Under the pieces are notes generated by a model that was not told the DNA's origin, did not search any database, and saw only the letters and a list, made by a program, of their open reading frames with translations. Shown here one piece after another: positions 9,087 to 17,569 of a stretch of 31,677 nucleotides of DNA; position 1 is the first letter of the stretch; every line of letters begins with the position of its first letter. Both the position numbers and the translations under genes were made by a program. The stretch comes from an uncultured Eubacterium sp. (GTDB lineage: Bacteria > Bacillota > Clostridia > Lachnospirales > Lachnospiraceae), in the NCBI GenBank assembly GCA_934322085.1, contig CAKRGF010000032.1, forward strand, positions 1 through 31,677. The letters run 5' to 3'.

Positions 9087-9152
9087 AGCTATGCCTCCAG
9101 TACTTGTTTTCTTGTTAGCATACCCAAATCACCGGTGTTTCTATTCCTGACG

Positions 9153-9199
9153 GCAAAAAAACTGCTGCCTTAGTATTTTTACTAAGACAACAGTTTTTA
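9153..9199 (-). terminator. Terminator of the dapL-DUF1002 unit
   Basis: A 14-bp stem with two G-U pairs is formed by 9194-9181 and 9174-9161 around a six-base loop, followed on the minus strand by seven T. It lies about 35 bp past the stop of the DUF1002 gene. A T run on the other side means it could also stop plus-strand transcripts. Confidence 0.88.
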
Positions 9200-9232
9200 A
9201 ATGTCAATATTACGGTTTCATCCGATTTATAC

Positions 9233-10135
9233 TTAGAACAAGTTCGAGAAGAAGTCCGCAATTGCTTTTCCTATCATGACGAAGAAATCACAGATTTTCG
9301 CCCAGATTCCTTTGGCATCATCCAAATCAATTCCCATGTCTTTGATTTTATCATAGACATTCTGCGCCTGATTTTGAATTTTACCAAGGTCTAAATCCAA
9401 TCCGCCAATCTTTTTCATCAATGAAACCATCTTTGTTTTCATCTCATCATCAATGGAAACATTCATTTCTTTTTCAGCTTCATTAATTGCGTCTTTTATT
9501 TCATCTTCTGATGTCAAATCGCCGCTGACTACTTTATCTTTCAAAAGTGCCACAAACTGAGCAGCCTTTTCCTTACCAATATCATTTGCCAGTTCACTCG
9601 TTGCTACCAGCTCATTGGTCGCTGCATCAGAACTCGCCTCATCGACTCCTTCACCGGTCATCTCACCGTAAGCCTTCATCGCACCAACCAAAGCAGCCGT
9701 ACCGGAAATCGGAAATGGTCCGGCAACCATCACTTTGGCATCCGAAATTCCGGCGGTCACAAGGGCATTCGTATACATTTCCTTGCTGCAAAAAGAAATG
9801 TTATGTGTCTCTACCTCGATTCCGCTACCGGCATCTGCCTCTTCAATCATAACCGACGATAACGCTCTCGTTCCAATTACTTTGGAAGCAAGATATTCAT
9901 CCAGATACTGATGTTCTTCCTTGTTTGTCACTGTAATTGTCTGGTAATCTGCCAGTTCTTCATTTGTAATTCCAAACTGCTTCATTACCTGTGCTTTTTC
10001 TTTCGTTGATAAATCTGCACCAAATGCGAGAAATGGTTTTACCGACACCGAATCGGCAAATGTATATTTTCCCGGCACAAGGCACAAAACGAATGCAAGG
10101 GCACTAATCAGTGCCAAACGAATGGATTGTTTCAT
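9233..10135 (-). CDS. Exported DUF1002-family protein
   Basis: A protein of 300 residues that begins with a signal peptide: MKQSIRLALISALAFVLC, a hydrophobic core and a likely cleavage site at TFADS near residue 28. The rest resembles the DUF1002 family of Firmicutes, with the recognisable block VMVAGPFPISGTAALVGAMKAY, a charged helical middle part and a C-terminal hydrophobic helix (ICDFFVMIGKAIADFF). The function of the family is not known to me. The start at 10135 is preferred over the longer frame to 10222 because it places the signal peptide at the N terminus, has AGGTGAT upstream and does not run into dapL. It follows dapL by 34 bp and probably shares its transcript. Confidence 0.85.
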   Translation of the reverse strand: MKQSIRLALISALAFVLCLVPGKYTFADSVSVKPFLAFGADLSTKEKAQVMKQFGITNEELADYQTITVTNKEEHQYLDEYLASKVIGTRALSSVMIEEADAGSGIEVETHNISFCSKEMYTNALVTAGISDAKVMVAGPFPISGTAALVGAMKAYGEMTGEGVDEASSDAATNELVATSELANDIGKEKAAQFVALLKDKVVSGDLTSEDEIKDAINEAEKEMNVSIDDEMKTKMVSLMKKIGGLDLDLGKIQNQAQNVYDKIKDMGIDLDDAKGIWAKICDFFVMIGKAIADFFSNLF

Positions 10136-10169
10136 CGTATCACCTATCTTCCTTTCCCCAGTCTGCTTT

Positions 10170-11387
10170 TTACAAAGCTTTAATTCGCTCCAATGCTTTT
10201 TTCGTATTTTCGGCTGAACCAAAAGCAGTCAGTCTGAAATATCCTTCTCCACTTGGTCCGAATCCGGAACCAGGTGTTCCTACTACATTTGCTTTCTCCA
10301 ACAGCATATCAAAGAAATCCCATGATTTCATGCCATCCGGTGTCTGAAGCCAGATATATGGGGCATTTACACCGCCAAATACGGTATATCCCATACCGGA
10401 AAGTGCATTTCTGATTTCTTTGGCATTATTCATATAATAAGCAATCTGCTCTTTTGTCTGTGCTTTTCCAGCTTCGCTGTACACTGCTTCACCGGCACGC
10501 TGAATGATGTATGGTGCACCATTGAATTTTGTTCCATGGCGTCTTGCCCAAAGGCTGTTAAGCATCGTTCCATTGCTGTCAACAAGCTGTTTTGGTACAA
10601 TTGTGAATCCAAGACGGGTTCCGGTAAATCCGGCATTTTTTGAGAAACTTCTCATTTCAATTGCGCAGGTTTTTGCACCGTCACACTCGTAAATGCTGTG
10701 TGGCACATCCGTTTCGGAAATGTATGCTTCATAAGCAGCGTCATAAATGATAACTGCTTTCTTTTCGTTTGCATAATCAACCCACTTCTGAAGCTGCTCT
10801 TTTGTCAGCGTTGTACCCGTTGGGTTGTTTGGACAGCAGATGTAAATAATATCCGGTGTCTTCTCCGGAAGTTCCGGCACAAAATTATTTTCTGCCGTAC
10901 ATGGCATATAAATTACATTTGACCAGCACTCTTTATCTTTCAGATATTCTCCGGTCTTTCCAGACATTGCATTACTGTCAACATAAACCGGATAAACCGG
11001 GTCTGTAACGGCAATTACATTGTCCTGAGAAAATATATCAACAATGTTTCCGGAATCACTTTTTGCACCATCGCTGACAAAAATCTCATCAAGTGCAATG
11101 TCAACACCGCGGGATTTGTAATCGTTGTCAGCAATTGCACGACGTAAAAACTCATATCCAAGATCCGGTGCATAGCCGTGGAATGTCTCCGCTTTGCTCA
11201 TCTCATCCACCGCACCATGCAGAGCATCAATTACCGCTGGTGCCAAAGGCTGTGTTACATCGCCGATTCCTAAACTAATGACTTCTTTGTCGGGATTCGC
11301 TTCCTTGTAAGCGGCTACTTTTTTTCCAATCGTAGAAAAAAGATAACTGCCCGGCAGTTTTAAATAGTTATCATTTACTTTAAACAT
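10170..11387 (-). CDS. dapL: LL-diaminopimelate aminotransferase
   Basis: DapL converts tetrahydrodipicolinate directly to LL-diaminopimelate with glutamate as amino donor, a one-step route to the precursor of lysine and of meso-DAP in peptidoglycan. The 405-residue protein is a fold-type I PLP enzyme: GDVTQPLAPAVIDAL (about 42-56) and FHGYAPDLGYEFLR (about 69-82) are diagnostic for the DapL group, PNNPTG lies near 186-191, and the PLP lysine is Lys250 in SFSKNAGFTGTRLG. AGGAGG precedes the ATG. Having DapL suggests that the organism need not use the succinylase or acetylase branches of the pathway, though their absence cannot be judged from this window. Confidence 0.96.
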   Translation of the reverse strand: MFKVNDNYLKLPGSYLFSTIGKKVAAYKEANPDKEVISLGIGDVTQPLAPAVIDALHGAVDEMSKAETFHGYAPDLGYEFLRRAIADNDYKSRGVDIALDEIFVSDGAKSDSGNIVDIFSQDNVIAVTDPVYPVYVDSNAMSGKTGEYLKDKECWSNVIYMPCTAENNFVPELPEKTPDIIYICCPNNPTGTTLTKEQLQKWVDYANEKKAVIIYDAAYEAYISETDVPHSIYECDGAKTCAIEMRSFSKNAGFTGTRLGFTIVPKQLVDSNGTMLNSLWARRHGTKFNGAPYIIQRAGEAVYSEAGKAQTKEQIAYYMNNAKEIRNALSGMGYTVFGGVNAPYIWLQTPDGMKSWDFFDMLLEKANVVGTPGSGFGPSGEGYFRLTAFGSAENTKKALERIKAL

Positions 11388-11421
11388 TTTTATGCCTCCT
11401 GTCTGTAGTTATGTCATTGAC

Positions 11422-11450
11422 ATTTTACACGAAAACGCCTGCTAATGCAA
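11422..11450 (-). promoter_or_regulatory. Promoter of dapL
   Basis: TTGCAT (11450-11445) and TAAAAT (11427-11422) on the minus strand with a 17-bp spacer, about 35 bp before the dapL ATG. Confidence 0.75.
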
Positions 11451-11467
11451 GCGCGGGAGAGTGTAAG

Positions 11468-11493
11468 TTTGCGTCTCGTGGGCACTCCCGCTC
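11468..11493. repeat. Dispersed intergenic motif, copy 1
   Basis: Twenty-six bases centred on GCGTCTCGTGGGC recur at 22250-22275 with 23 of 26 identical. Here the motif lies in the loop and 3' side of a small imperfect hairpin (GCGGGAG with CTCCCGC). The rest of the 274-bp gap 11388-11661 holds the dapL promoter on the left and a terminator on the right. I see no gene in it. Confidence 0.6.
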
Positions 11494-11581
11494 TTAATTA
11501 GGTGCAGGCCATCCATCACTTCGTTCGGTAATGTATATTTTTTCATCACAAATATTTCTCCCCCTAGTGCCGCTATGAAAC

Positions 11582-11650
11582 AAAAAAATCCAACGGGGTA
11601 TGAGACTATAACGCGAAGCGTTATCCCGTCTCGTAACCCGTTGGATTCCT
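11582..11650 (-). terminator. Long hairpin terminator of the DUF6465 gene
   Basis: CCAACGGG (11590-11597) pairs with CCCGTTGG (11637-11644). The stem continues inward through GAGAC/GTCTC to ATAACGC/GCGTTAT closed by a three-base loop, about 55 bases in all. On the minus strand it is followed by seven T, some 15 bp past the stop of the gene at 11662. It is longer than an ordinary terminator, and its GTCTCGT element also occurs in the dispersed motif nearby. Confidence 0.85.
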
Positions 11651-11661
11651 TTTTGTAATCT

Positions 11662-12132
11662 TTATAAATCTACAGCGCCTGTAGAACCGTTTTTCAAGCC
11701 TTCATTTACTACATAATAAGCTTTTCCTTCTTCCGGTTTTACATACAGCTTTGCTCTTTTAATAGATGTAATTTTCTTTCCTTCTGCTTCCCACGCTGCC
11801 ACTACTTTTTCCATAATTGCCTGTTGGGAAAATTCCTGACCGAAAATCTGAACAAAAACTTCAGACTCAACCGTAGCTGCTGTCTTGCGAATCGTAGCTT
11901 TACTTGTCTTCCTTGGTTTTCTTGTTGTTTTTCTAGTTGTCTTAGCAGCCGTTGTTTTTGCTGCTGGTTTTTCCTCTTTAACAGCTGGCTTTACAGCCTC
12001 TTTTTTTGGCTCCTCTTTTACAGGAGCTGCTGTCGTTTTTGCTGCTGGTTTCGCAGCCGGTTTTACAACTGGTTTTACTGCACTTTTTGCTGTTGTTGTT
12101 TTTGATACTTTGTTCGCCTTGTTCGTAGTCAT
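11662..12132 (-). CDS. DUF6465-like protein with a basic, histone-like tail
   Basis: A protein of 156 residues in two parts. The first 85 or so are low-complexity and rich in K, A, T, P and R (KPAAKPAAKTTAAPVKEEP, then TTRKTTRKPRKTSKATIRK), like the tails of H1-type histones or AlgP. The last 65 (VFVQIFGQEFSQQAIMEKVV..., KRAKLYVKPEEGKAYYVVNE) form a compact domain matching what I recall as DUF6465, common in Lachnospiraceae. Function is unknown; the tail suggests binding to nucleic acid or another polyanion, which is inference. The start at 12132 is chosen over the longer frame to 12192 because GGAGGG stands six bases before it. It has its own promoter and terminator. Confidence 0.82.
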   Translation of the reverse strand: MTTNKANKVSKTTTAKSAVKPVVKPAAKPAAKTTAAPVKEEPKKEAVKPAVKEEKPAAKTTAAKTTRKTTRKPRKTSKATIRKTAATVESEVFVQIFGQEFSQQAIMEKVVAAWEAEGKKITSIKRAKLYVKPEEGKAYYVVNEGLKNGSTGAVDL

Positions 12133-12183
12133 CTGAATCCCTCCATTACTTCTGATAAAACATTGTATCGAAATATATAAAAT

Positions 12184-12212
12184 ATTATACATGTTTTATT
12201 GATTCTTTACAA
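12184..12212 (-). promoter_or_regulatory. Promoter of the DUF6465 gene
   Basis: TTGTAA (12212-12207) and TATAAT (12189-12184) on the minus strand, 17 bp apart, about 52 bp before the start codon. Confidence 0.7.
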
Positions 12213-12275
12213 TTGCTATTATGACTAAAAAAAAGCTATTTGTCAAATAAATCAATGCACTTTCACCAAAAACAC

Positions 12276-12304
12276 TTTACTTTTTTTCTTCAATCACGTA
12301 AAAT
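12276..12304 (+). promoter_or_regulatory. Promoter of the small acidic membrane protein gene
   Basis: TTTACT (12276-12281) and TAAAAT (12299-12304) on the plus strand, 17 bp apart, giving a leader of about 50 bases before the ATG at 12362. Confidence 0.6.
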
Positions 12305-12361
12305 AAGGATAAATAATATCGCATTGGAAACAATAATGCGTGAGAAAGGAAGGATATTAGA

Positions 12362-12604
12362 ATGAAAAAATTTATTAAATTCCTCCTTGGTCTGACTGCA
12401 ATTGCAGCAGCAGTAGGTGGTATATTGTATTTCTTAAAAAATGTTCTGATGAAAGATTATCTCGATGATTACGATGACGATGATTTTGACAATGACCTTT
12501 ATGATGAGGATGATGACGACCGCGATTATGTGACGCTCACACCAGATGATGAAAATGAAGAAGCAGATGACACATTAGTTCCAGATGATATGGAAGAAGA
12601 GTAA
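12362..12604 (+). CDS. Small single-pass membrane protein with acidic tail
   Basis: An 80-residue protein of unknown function. MKKFIKFLLGLTAIAAAVGG and following residues form one hydrophobic segment (about 5-29) with a basic N-terminal end. The remaining 50 residues are dominated by Asp and Glu (DDYDDDDFDNDLYDEDDDD) and have almost no Lys or Arg. The hydrophobic segment may be an uncleaved anchor or a signal sequence. GAAAGGAAGG upstream is a good ribosome binding site, and the gene has its own promoter and a shared bidirectional terminator, so I regard it as real. It is divergent from the strongly basic DUF6465 protein gene. Whether the two opposite-charge proteins interact is speculation. 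Confidence 0.75.
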   Translation: MKKFIKFLLGLTAIAAAVGGILYFLKNVLMKDYLDDYDDDDFDNDLYDEDDDDRDYVTLTPDDENEEADDTLVPDDMEEE

Positions 12605-12619
12605 TTCATCATAACTCCC

Positions 12620-12670
12620 GAAAAAAAACAAGAAACTATAAAAACATTGTTTATAGTTTCTTGTTTTTTT
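12620..12670. terminator. Bidirectional terminator between converging genes
   Basis: ACAAGAAACTATAAA pairs with TTTATAGTTTCTTGT around a seven-base loop. Seven or more A precede it and seven T follow, so it works in both directions: for the acidic protein gene (plus) and for dnaE-pfkA (minus). Confidence 0.93.
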
Positions 12671-12704
12671 CATGCTATGATGCAAAGATACAAAATCAAA
12701 CCAC

Positions 12705-13682
12705 TTAACGTGACAGACGTTTTGTCATACTATACAAATGCTCATCAATGTCTTTTGTCATCTGCAGAGCATAGTCAATATCAAAATCAGTAAATTCACC
12801 GTTCTTATAAGCAACCACACGATTCGTCTGGCCTTTCAGCAAAAGGTCTACTGCTCTTGCTCCCATTGCCGACGCATATACACGATCACGGCACGAAGGA
12901 TTTCCACCACGCTGAATGTGTCCAATTACTGTTGCACGTGTCTCAATACCGGTTGCGGCTTCAATTCTTTTTGCCATTTCATGAGAATGACCAACACCTT
13001 CTGCATTTACAATAATATGATGCTTCTTTCCAATGCGGCGTTTCGACATAATCTTTTTGATAATTTCTTCTTCATCATTTTCCTCGGCACGCTCCGGAAT
13101 CAAAACGTACTCAGAACCATTGGAAATACCACACCACAATGCAATATGTCCCGCCGTTCTTCCCATTACCTCAATGATACTGCATCGCTCATGAGAAGCG
13201 GAGGTATCACGAACCTTATCAATGGCTTCCATTGCTGTATTGCAGGCGGTATCAAATCCAATCGTATATTCAGTGCAGGCAATATCCAAGTCAATGGTTC
13301 CCGGGATACCAATTGTGTTAATTCCATTTGCGGAAAGTTTCTGTGCTCCACGGAAAGAACCGTCACCACCGATTACAACCATACCATCAATGCCATGTTT
13401 GCGGCAGATGTCAGCAGCTTTCTGCTGACCTTCTGGTGTCATCATCTCTTTACAGCGGGAAGTAAATAAAATTGTGCCGCCACGCTGAACGATATCGGTA
13501 ACGCTCATCGTGTCCATGTCAACAATATCTTCTTCCAAAAGTCCTGCATATCCACGGCGGATTCCTTTTACATTTAAACCGCTGGCAATACCGGCTCTGA
13601 CTACTGCACGAATCGCAGCATTCATTCCCGGCGCATCGCCGCCACTTGTTAATACACCAATTGTATTTACCTTTTTCGCCAT
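12705..13682 (-). CDS. pfkA: ATP-dependent 6-phosphofructokinase
   Basis: PfkA phosphorylates fructose 6-phosphate to fructose 1,6-bisphosphate, the committed step of glycolysis. The protein has 325 residues. TSGGDAPGMNAAIRAVV (about 12-28) and GGDGS (105-109) form the ATP site, PGTIDLDI (127-134) holds the catalytic aspartates Asp131 and Asp133, and MGRTAGHIALWCGI and QRGGNPSCRDR belong to the sugar and effector sites. Gly108 in GGDGS and Gly128 in PGTID are the residues of ATP-using enzymes; PPi-dependent forms usually have Asp and Lys there. Leu132 replaces the usual Asn of the TIDND motif. The ATG at 13682 has GGAGG nine bases upstream and fits the family start better than 13721. It follows dnaE by 72 bp. 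Confidence 0.96.
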   Translation of the reverse strand: MAKKVNTIGVLTSGGDAPGMNAAIRAVVRAGIASGLNVKGIRRGYAGLLEEDIVDMDTMSVTDIVQRGGTILFTSRCKEMMTPEGQQKAADICRKHGIDGMVVIGGDGSFRGAQKLSANGINTIGIPGTIDLDIACTEYTIGFDTACNTAMEAIDKVRDTSASHERCSIIEVMGRTAGHIALWCGISNGSEYVLIPERAEENDEEEIIKKIMSKRRIGKKHHIIVNAEGVGHSHEMAKRIEAATGIETRATVIGHIQRGGNPSCRDRVYASAMGARAVDLLLKGQTNRVVAYKNGEFTDFDIDYALQMTKDIDEHLYSMTKRLSR

Positions 13683-13754
13683 AATTCGATTTCCTCCAAT
13701 TTTATGTTTTATCTGTTTCATTTATCATTTTTTGTCACATACACTTATATTTTA

Positions 13755-16700
13755 CTATGCCCGGAAACTTTTTTCAATACTCTTTTCCGTAACTTTCACA
13801 TTATCCTCACCGAATTTAGCATACAATTCCGACAACAATTCTCTACACACTTTCGTGCACCGGCTCTTTGGCAAAAGTTTTCTCGCACGGTCTTTTGACA
13901 AATAAATATAGACATTTTCCGTGCCATCATAATTTCCAAGAATGGCAAATAAAATCTGCTCTGCTTCTTCATAATCTGCACGTGTCGGAAATTGAATCCA
14001 CAGCTCTTTTTCCACGGCATCAAATGGCACAACGCCAGAGCAAATGAGCTTTGCAGGCTTGTCCTCTTCAACCGTCACGCGCCCCTGAATAAATACTTTT
14101 GCATCTTCTTCAAGAAGTGTACGGTATTTTTCATAATCGCGTGGAAAGACAATGACTTCTACCGTTCCATACAAATCTTCTACCGTAAGGAATGCCATCA
14201 TGTTATTCGTACGAGTTGCTTTTACCGTTCGTCCGGTAATCATACCGCCGATAACCGCTCTTTCCTGGTCTTTCACTTTCGGCTCCGTCTCACCGTCAAC
14301 CACTTCAAAGTCAGCCGTCGTGCGTGTAATATTTTTCTCTAATGTTGCCACATATTCTTCCAGCGGATGACCACTGATATACACACCTAACACTTCTTTT
14401 TCAAAACTTAAAATTTCTTCTTTTTCGTATTCACCTACATCCGGCATTTTTACTTCTAACTCTTTTTGTTCTTCCGGACTGGCAAAATCAAACAAAGACA
14501 TCTGACCGGAAAGCGTTCCTTTCTTCTCCTGATTTACACCATCCATAATGCTGATGTAAGAATACATTTTCTGCTTTCTGGTGCCCGGCAGACTGTCAAG
14601 TGCCCCCGCTTTGATAAAACTTTCGACGGTTCGTTTATTCACCGATTTTCCGGACAAGCGCATGCAGAAATCCTTCAATGAGCGGTATCTGCCTCCAAGT
14701 TTGCGCTCCGCCACAATCTCATCAATAACTGGTCTGCCAACCCCCTTGATAGCTGCAAGTCCATAGCGGATATTTCCTTCATACGGCGTAAAACGATACT
14801 CTCCCTCGTTGATATCCGGCGGTAGAATTTCAATTCCCATTTTACGGCAGTTCATAATGTACTCCGTAATTTTCCCGGTATGCTCCATAAAAGAGGTCAT
14901 TAACGCCGCCATAAAATCAACCGGATAATGACATTTTAGATATGCCGTCTGATACGAAACGACAGCGTAAGCCGCCGCATGAGATTTGTTAAACGCGTAT
15001 TTCGCGAAATCGGTCATGTCATCAAATATTTTAATTGCCACTTCTTCCGGGATTCCCCGCTTAATACAGCCTTCCACGCCAATTTCTTCATTGCCATAGA
15101 TGAAATAATTCTTTTCCTTCTCCATGACATCTGCCTTTTTCTTAGACATGGCACGACGCACCTGGTCACTTCGCCCATAACTGTACCCGGCCAGATCACG
15201 CACAATCTGCATAACCTGCTCCTGATAAACAATACAGCCATAGGTCGGTGCCAAAATCGGCTCTAATTCCTTGCAGTCATACTGAATGTTATCTTGATTA
15301 TTTTTTCCCTCTATATATTTCGGAATAAAATCCATCGGTCCCGGACGATACAGGGAAATTCCCGCGATAATATCTTCCATGCTGTGCGGCTTTAACTCTT
15401 TCATGAAGTTTTTCATCCCCGCACTTTCTAACTGGAACACACCTTCAGTGTGTCCGGAACTTATCATATCAAATACTTCTTTATCATTATAGTCAATGTC
15501 ATGTACATCAAATGCACCATGAATCGCATTCTGAATTACCGTCAGCGTACGAAGTCCCAGAAAATCCATTTTCAAAAGGCCTAATTCCTCTAACGTTACC
15601 ATCGTGTACTGCGTCGTAATGTTACCATCCGAAGCTCTCGAAAGCGGAACAAATTCATCGACCGGTTTTGGACTGATTACAACACCCGCTGCATGAACAG
15701 ATGTATGCCGCGGAAGTCCCTCCAAACGCATTGCCATATCAATCAGTTTCTTCGCTGAATCATCCGTTTCGTACATCGTGCGCAGTTCCGGATTCATTTT
15801 CATCGCTTTTGCAATCGTAATACCAAGCTCCATCGGAATCGCTTTTGCCACACTATCTACATACGCATACGGAAGGTCTAACACACGTCCGACATCACGG
15901 ATTACCATGCGCGCTGACATCGTACCAAATGTAACAATCTGCACCACGTGGTCAGCTCCGTATTTTCTCGTCACATAATCAATAACTTCCTGACGTCTTT
16001 CATAGCAAAAATCAATATCAATATCCGGCATCGTCACACGTTCCGGATTTAGAAAACGCTCAAACAAAAGGTTATATTTAATCGGATCAATCAAATCCGT
16101 AATATTCAAAGAGTACGCCACCAAAGAGCCGGCTGCCGAACCACGTCCCGGGCCTACCGGAATTCCATGGTCTTTGGCATATTTAATAAAATCCCAAACA
16201 ATCAAAAAGTAATCAACAAATCCCATCGTGGAAATGGTATCAAGCTCGTAATTTAACCGCTCTTCCAACTGCTCTGCTTGCTCCTTTGGATAACGTTTAT
16301 AAAGCCCCTCTTTGCAGAGTTTTCGCAGGTAACTTTCAGAAGTCTCTCCCTCCGGCACATCAAAGTGCGGCAGTTTATAATCACCAAACTCAATTTCAAC
16401 ATGACATCTCTCGGCGATTTTATGAGTATTTTCAATCGCCTCTTTAGCATAAGGAAATAATGCCTCCATCTCCCCAGCGGATTTCAAATAATACTGTCCA
16501 CCCTCGTAGCGCATACGGTCGGTATCACTGACCTTCTTTCCGGTCTGGATGCACAAAAGAATGTCGTGTGCTTCCGCATCCGAATCGTAAATGTAGTGAA
16601 CATCATTTGTCGCCACCAAATCAATCCCTGTCTCCTGATGCAGACGAAGCAGACCCTGATTGACCGTCTTTTGATCCGGAATACCATGATCCTGAAGTTC

Positions 16701-17222
16701 TAAGAAAAAATTATTTTCACCAAAAATTCCCTGTAACCGGTACGCTTCCTGCTTTGCCTCATCATACAGCCCACGGCGCAGAAAACTTGGAATCGACCCT
16801 GCAAGGCAGGCACTCAGTGCAATAATTCCCTCATGATATTGTTCTAACACATCATAATCCACCCGCGGTTTATAATAAAATCCTTCCGTAAAACCGCGCG
16901 AAACAATTTTAACCAGATTGGCATATCCTATATCATTCTCTGCCAAAAGCACCAGATGATGATAGCGGCTCTCTTTTGCATTTCCCGCTTCCCTGTCAAA
17001 ACGTGAACCGGGTGCCACATAAATTTCGCATCCCAAAACCGGATTAATTCCTGCCGCTTTTGCCGCACGGTAAAAATCAATGACGCCATACATCACGCCG
17101 TGGTCAGTAATTGCCAGACTATCCATCCCCAATTCTTTGGCGCGGCTTACAAGCTCCTTGATTTTACTAGAGCCATCTAACAAACTATATTCCGTATGTA
17201 CATGCAAATGTGTAAATTCCAT
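13755..17222 (-). CDS. dnaE: DNA polymerase III alpha subunit, DnaE type
   Basis: A replicative polymerase of 1,155 residues, normal length for DnaE1/DnaE3-type enzymes of Clostridia. The N-terminal PHP domain starts FTHLHVHTEYSLLDG. The C-family palm and fingers carry GPGRGSAAGS (about 357-366) and the catalytic aspartates in PDIDIDF (about 399-405). YQTAYLKCHYP lies in the later finger region, followed by a helix-hairpin-helix part. An OB fold is visible near residues 1000-1045 (AVIGGMITGRTVKATR...FPRDY). There is no exonuclease insertion, so it is not PolC. The start at 17222 is preferred over 17234 because GGGGGAT stands just before it. A terminator lies only 20 bp upstream; no strong promoter is evident, so some read-through from the hprK operon is likely. 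pfkA follows. Confidence 0.97.
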   Translation of the reverse strand: MEFTHLHVHTEYSLLDGSSKIKELVSRAKELGMDSLAITDHGVMYGVIDFYRAAKAAGINPVLGCEIYVAPGSRFDREAGNAKESRYHHLVLLAENDIGYANLVKIVSRGFTEGFYYKPRVDYDVLEQYHEGIIALSACLAGSIPSFLRRGLYDEAKQEAYRLQGIFGENNFFLELQDHGIPDQKTVNQGLLRLHQETGIDLVATNDVHYIYDSDAEAHDILLCIQTGKKVSDTDRMRYEGGQYYLKSAGEMEALFPYAKEAIENTHKIAERCHVEIEFGDYKLPHFDVPEGETSESYLRKLCKEGLYKRYPKEQAEQLEERLNYELDTISTMGFVDYFLIVWDFIKYAKDHGIPVGPGRGSAAGSLVAYSLNITDLIDPIKYNLLFERFLNPERVTMPDIDIDFCYERRQEVIDYVTRKYGADHVVQIVTFGTMSARMVIRDVGRVLDLPYAYVDSVAKAIPMELGITIAKAMKMNPELRTMYETDDSAKKLIDMAMRLEGLPRHTSVHAAGVVISPKPVDEFVPLSRASDGNITTQYTMVTLEELGLLKMDFLGLRTLTVIQNAIHGAFDVHDIDYNDKEVFDMISSGHTEGVFQLESAGMKNFMKELKPHSMEDIIAGISLYRPGPMDFIPKYIEGKNNQDNIQYDCKELEPILAPTYGCIVYQEQVMQIVRDLAGYSYGRSDQVRRAMSKKKADVMEKEKNYFIYGNEEIGVEGCIKRGIPEEVAIKIFDDMTDFAKYAFNKSHAAAYAVVSYQTAYLKCHYPVDFMAALMTSFMEHTGKITEYIMNCRKMGIEILPPDINEGEYRFTPYEGNIRYGLAAIKGVGRPVIDEIVAERKLGGRYRSLKDFCMRLSGKSVNKRTVESFIKAGALDSLPGTRKQKMYSYISIMDGVNQEKKGTLSGQMSLFDFASPEEQKELEVKMPDVGEYEKEEILSFEKEVLGVYISGHPLEEYVATLEKNITRTTADFEVVDGETEPKVKDQERAVIGGMITGRTVKATRTNNMMAFLTVEDLYGTVEVIVFPRDYEKYRTLLEEDAKVFIQGRVTVEEDKPAKLICSGVVPFDAVEKELWIQFPTRADYEEAEQILFAILGNYDGTENVYIYLSKDRARKLLPKSRCTKVCRELLSELYAKFGEDNVKVTEKSIEKSFRA

Positions 17223-17240
17223 GGTATCCCCCATTCACTA

Positions 17241-17292
17241 AAATAAAAAAGGCTGCTATACAAACCGTAACATCCCGGTTCGGACAGTAGCC
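17241..17292 (-). terminator. Terminator behind the crh-like gene
   Basis: A stem of about 17 positions with two mismatches (GGCTACTGT...CCGAACCG against CGGTTTG...AGCAGCC) is followed on the minus strand by TTTTTTATTTT. It separates the hprK-crh operon from dnaE, whose start is 19 bp further on. Confidence 0.8.
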
Positions 17293-17317
17293 TGTAACCA
17301 TTACTATTTCTTATCTG

Positions 17318-17569
17318 CTAATTTCCGGTCAGGTAATTCTCCATCTCTTTCATAGCAGTTTCTTCGTCTTCCCCGTCAATAAGAAGCTCCAGCTTTTGTC
17401 CCTTTGCGAGTCCCAGTGTCATCATGCCCATAATACTTTTTGCATTTACTGTCATAGTATCACGATGGATTTCAATGTTACTCACATACTGGCTTGCTAA
17501 CTGAACCAGCATAGCAATTGGTCTTGCTCCATCCTCTCCTAAACTGACATCAATGTTCTTCCTTATCAT
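17318..17569 (-). CDS. HPr-like protein lacking the catalytic His (Crh-type)
   Basis: An 83-residue HPr-fold protein. In HPr the PTS phosphate is carried by His15 of GIHARPA. Here the aligned stretch reads GEDGARPIAMLVQLA, with Gly14 in place of the histidine, so PTS phosphotransfer should be impossible. The regulatory serine is kept: NAKSIMGMMTLGLAKG places Ser45 where HPr kinase modifies Ser46 of HPr. This matches Crh of Bacillus, which has Gln15 and works only as a corepressor of CcpA, and the gene also follows whiA as crh does. The start at 17569 has AAGGAGG upstream; that site lies inside whiA, whose end overlaps this gene by 20 bp. The hprK gene heads the same operon. Confidence 0.88.
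   Translation of the reverse strand: MIRKNIDVSLGEDGARPIAMLVQLASQYVSNIEIHRDTMTVNAKSIMGMMTLGLAKGQKLELLIDGEDEETAMKEMENYLTGN

Noticed and set aside
8296..9150. A 284-codon open frame on the plus strand opposite the OPT transporter gene
   Set aside because: It is a frame shadow of the transporter: the translation is rich in Pro, Thr and Ser without domain pattern, and it has no ribosome binding site, while the minus-strand frame is clearly a polytopic membrane protein.
10133..10222. Longer start of the DUF1002 protein
   Set aside because: It would overlap the end of dapL and place 29 charged residues before the signal peptide.
11388..11661. Lysine riboswitch or other leader RNA in front of dapL
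   Set aside because: The promoter lies only about 35 bp from the start codon, so no room remains for a riboswitch in the leader.
12738..13469. A 243-codon open frame on the plus strand opposite pfkA
   Set aside because: The translation is Cys/Asn/Ile-rich and shows no motif; pfkA on the other strand has every active-site segment.
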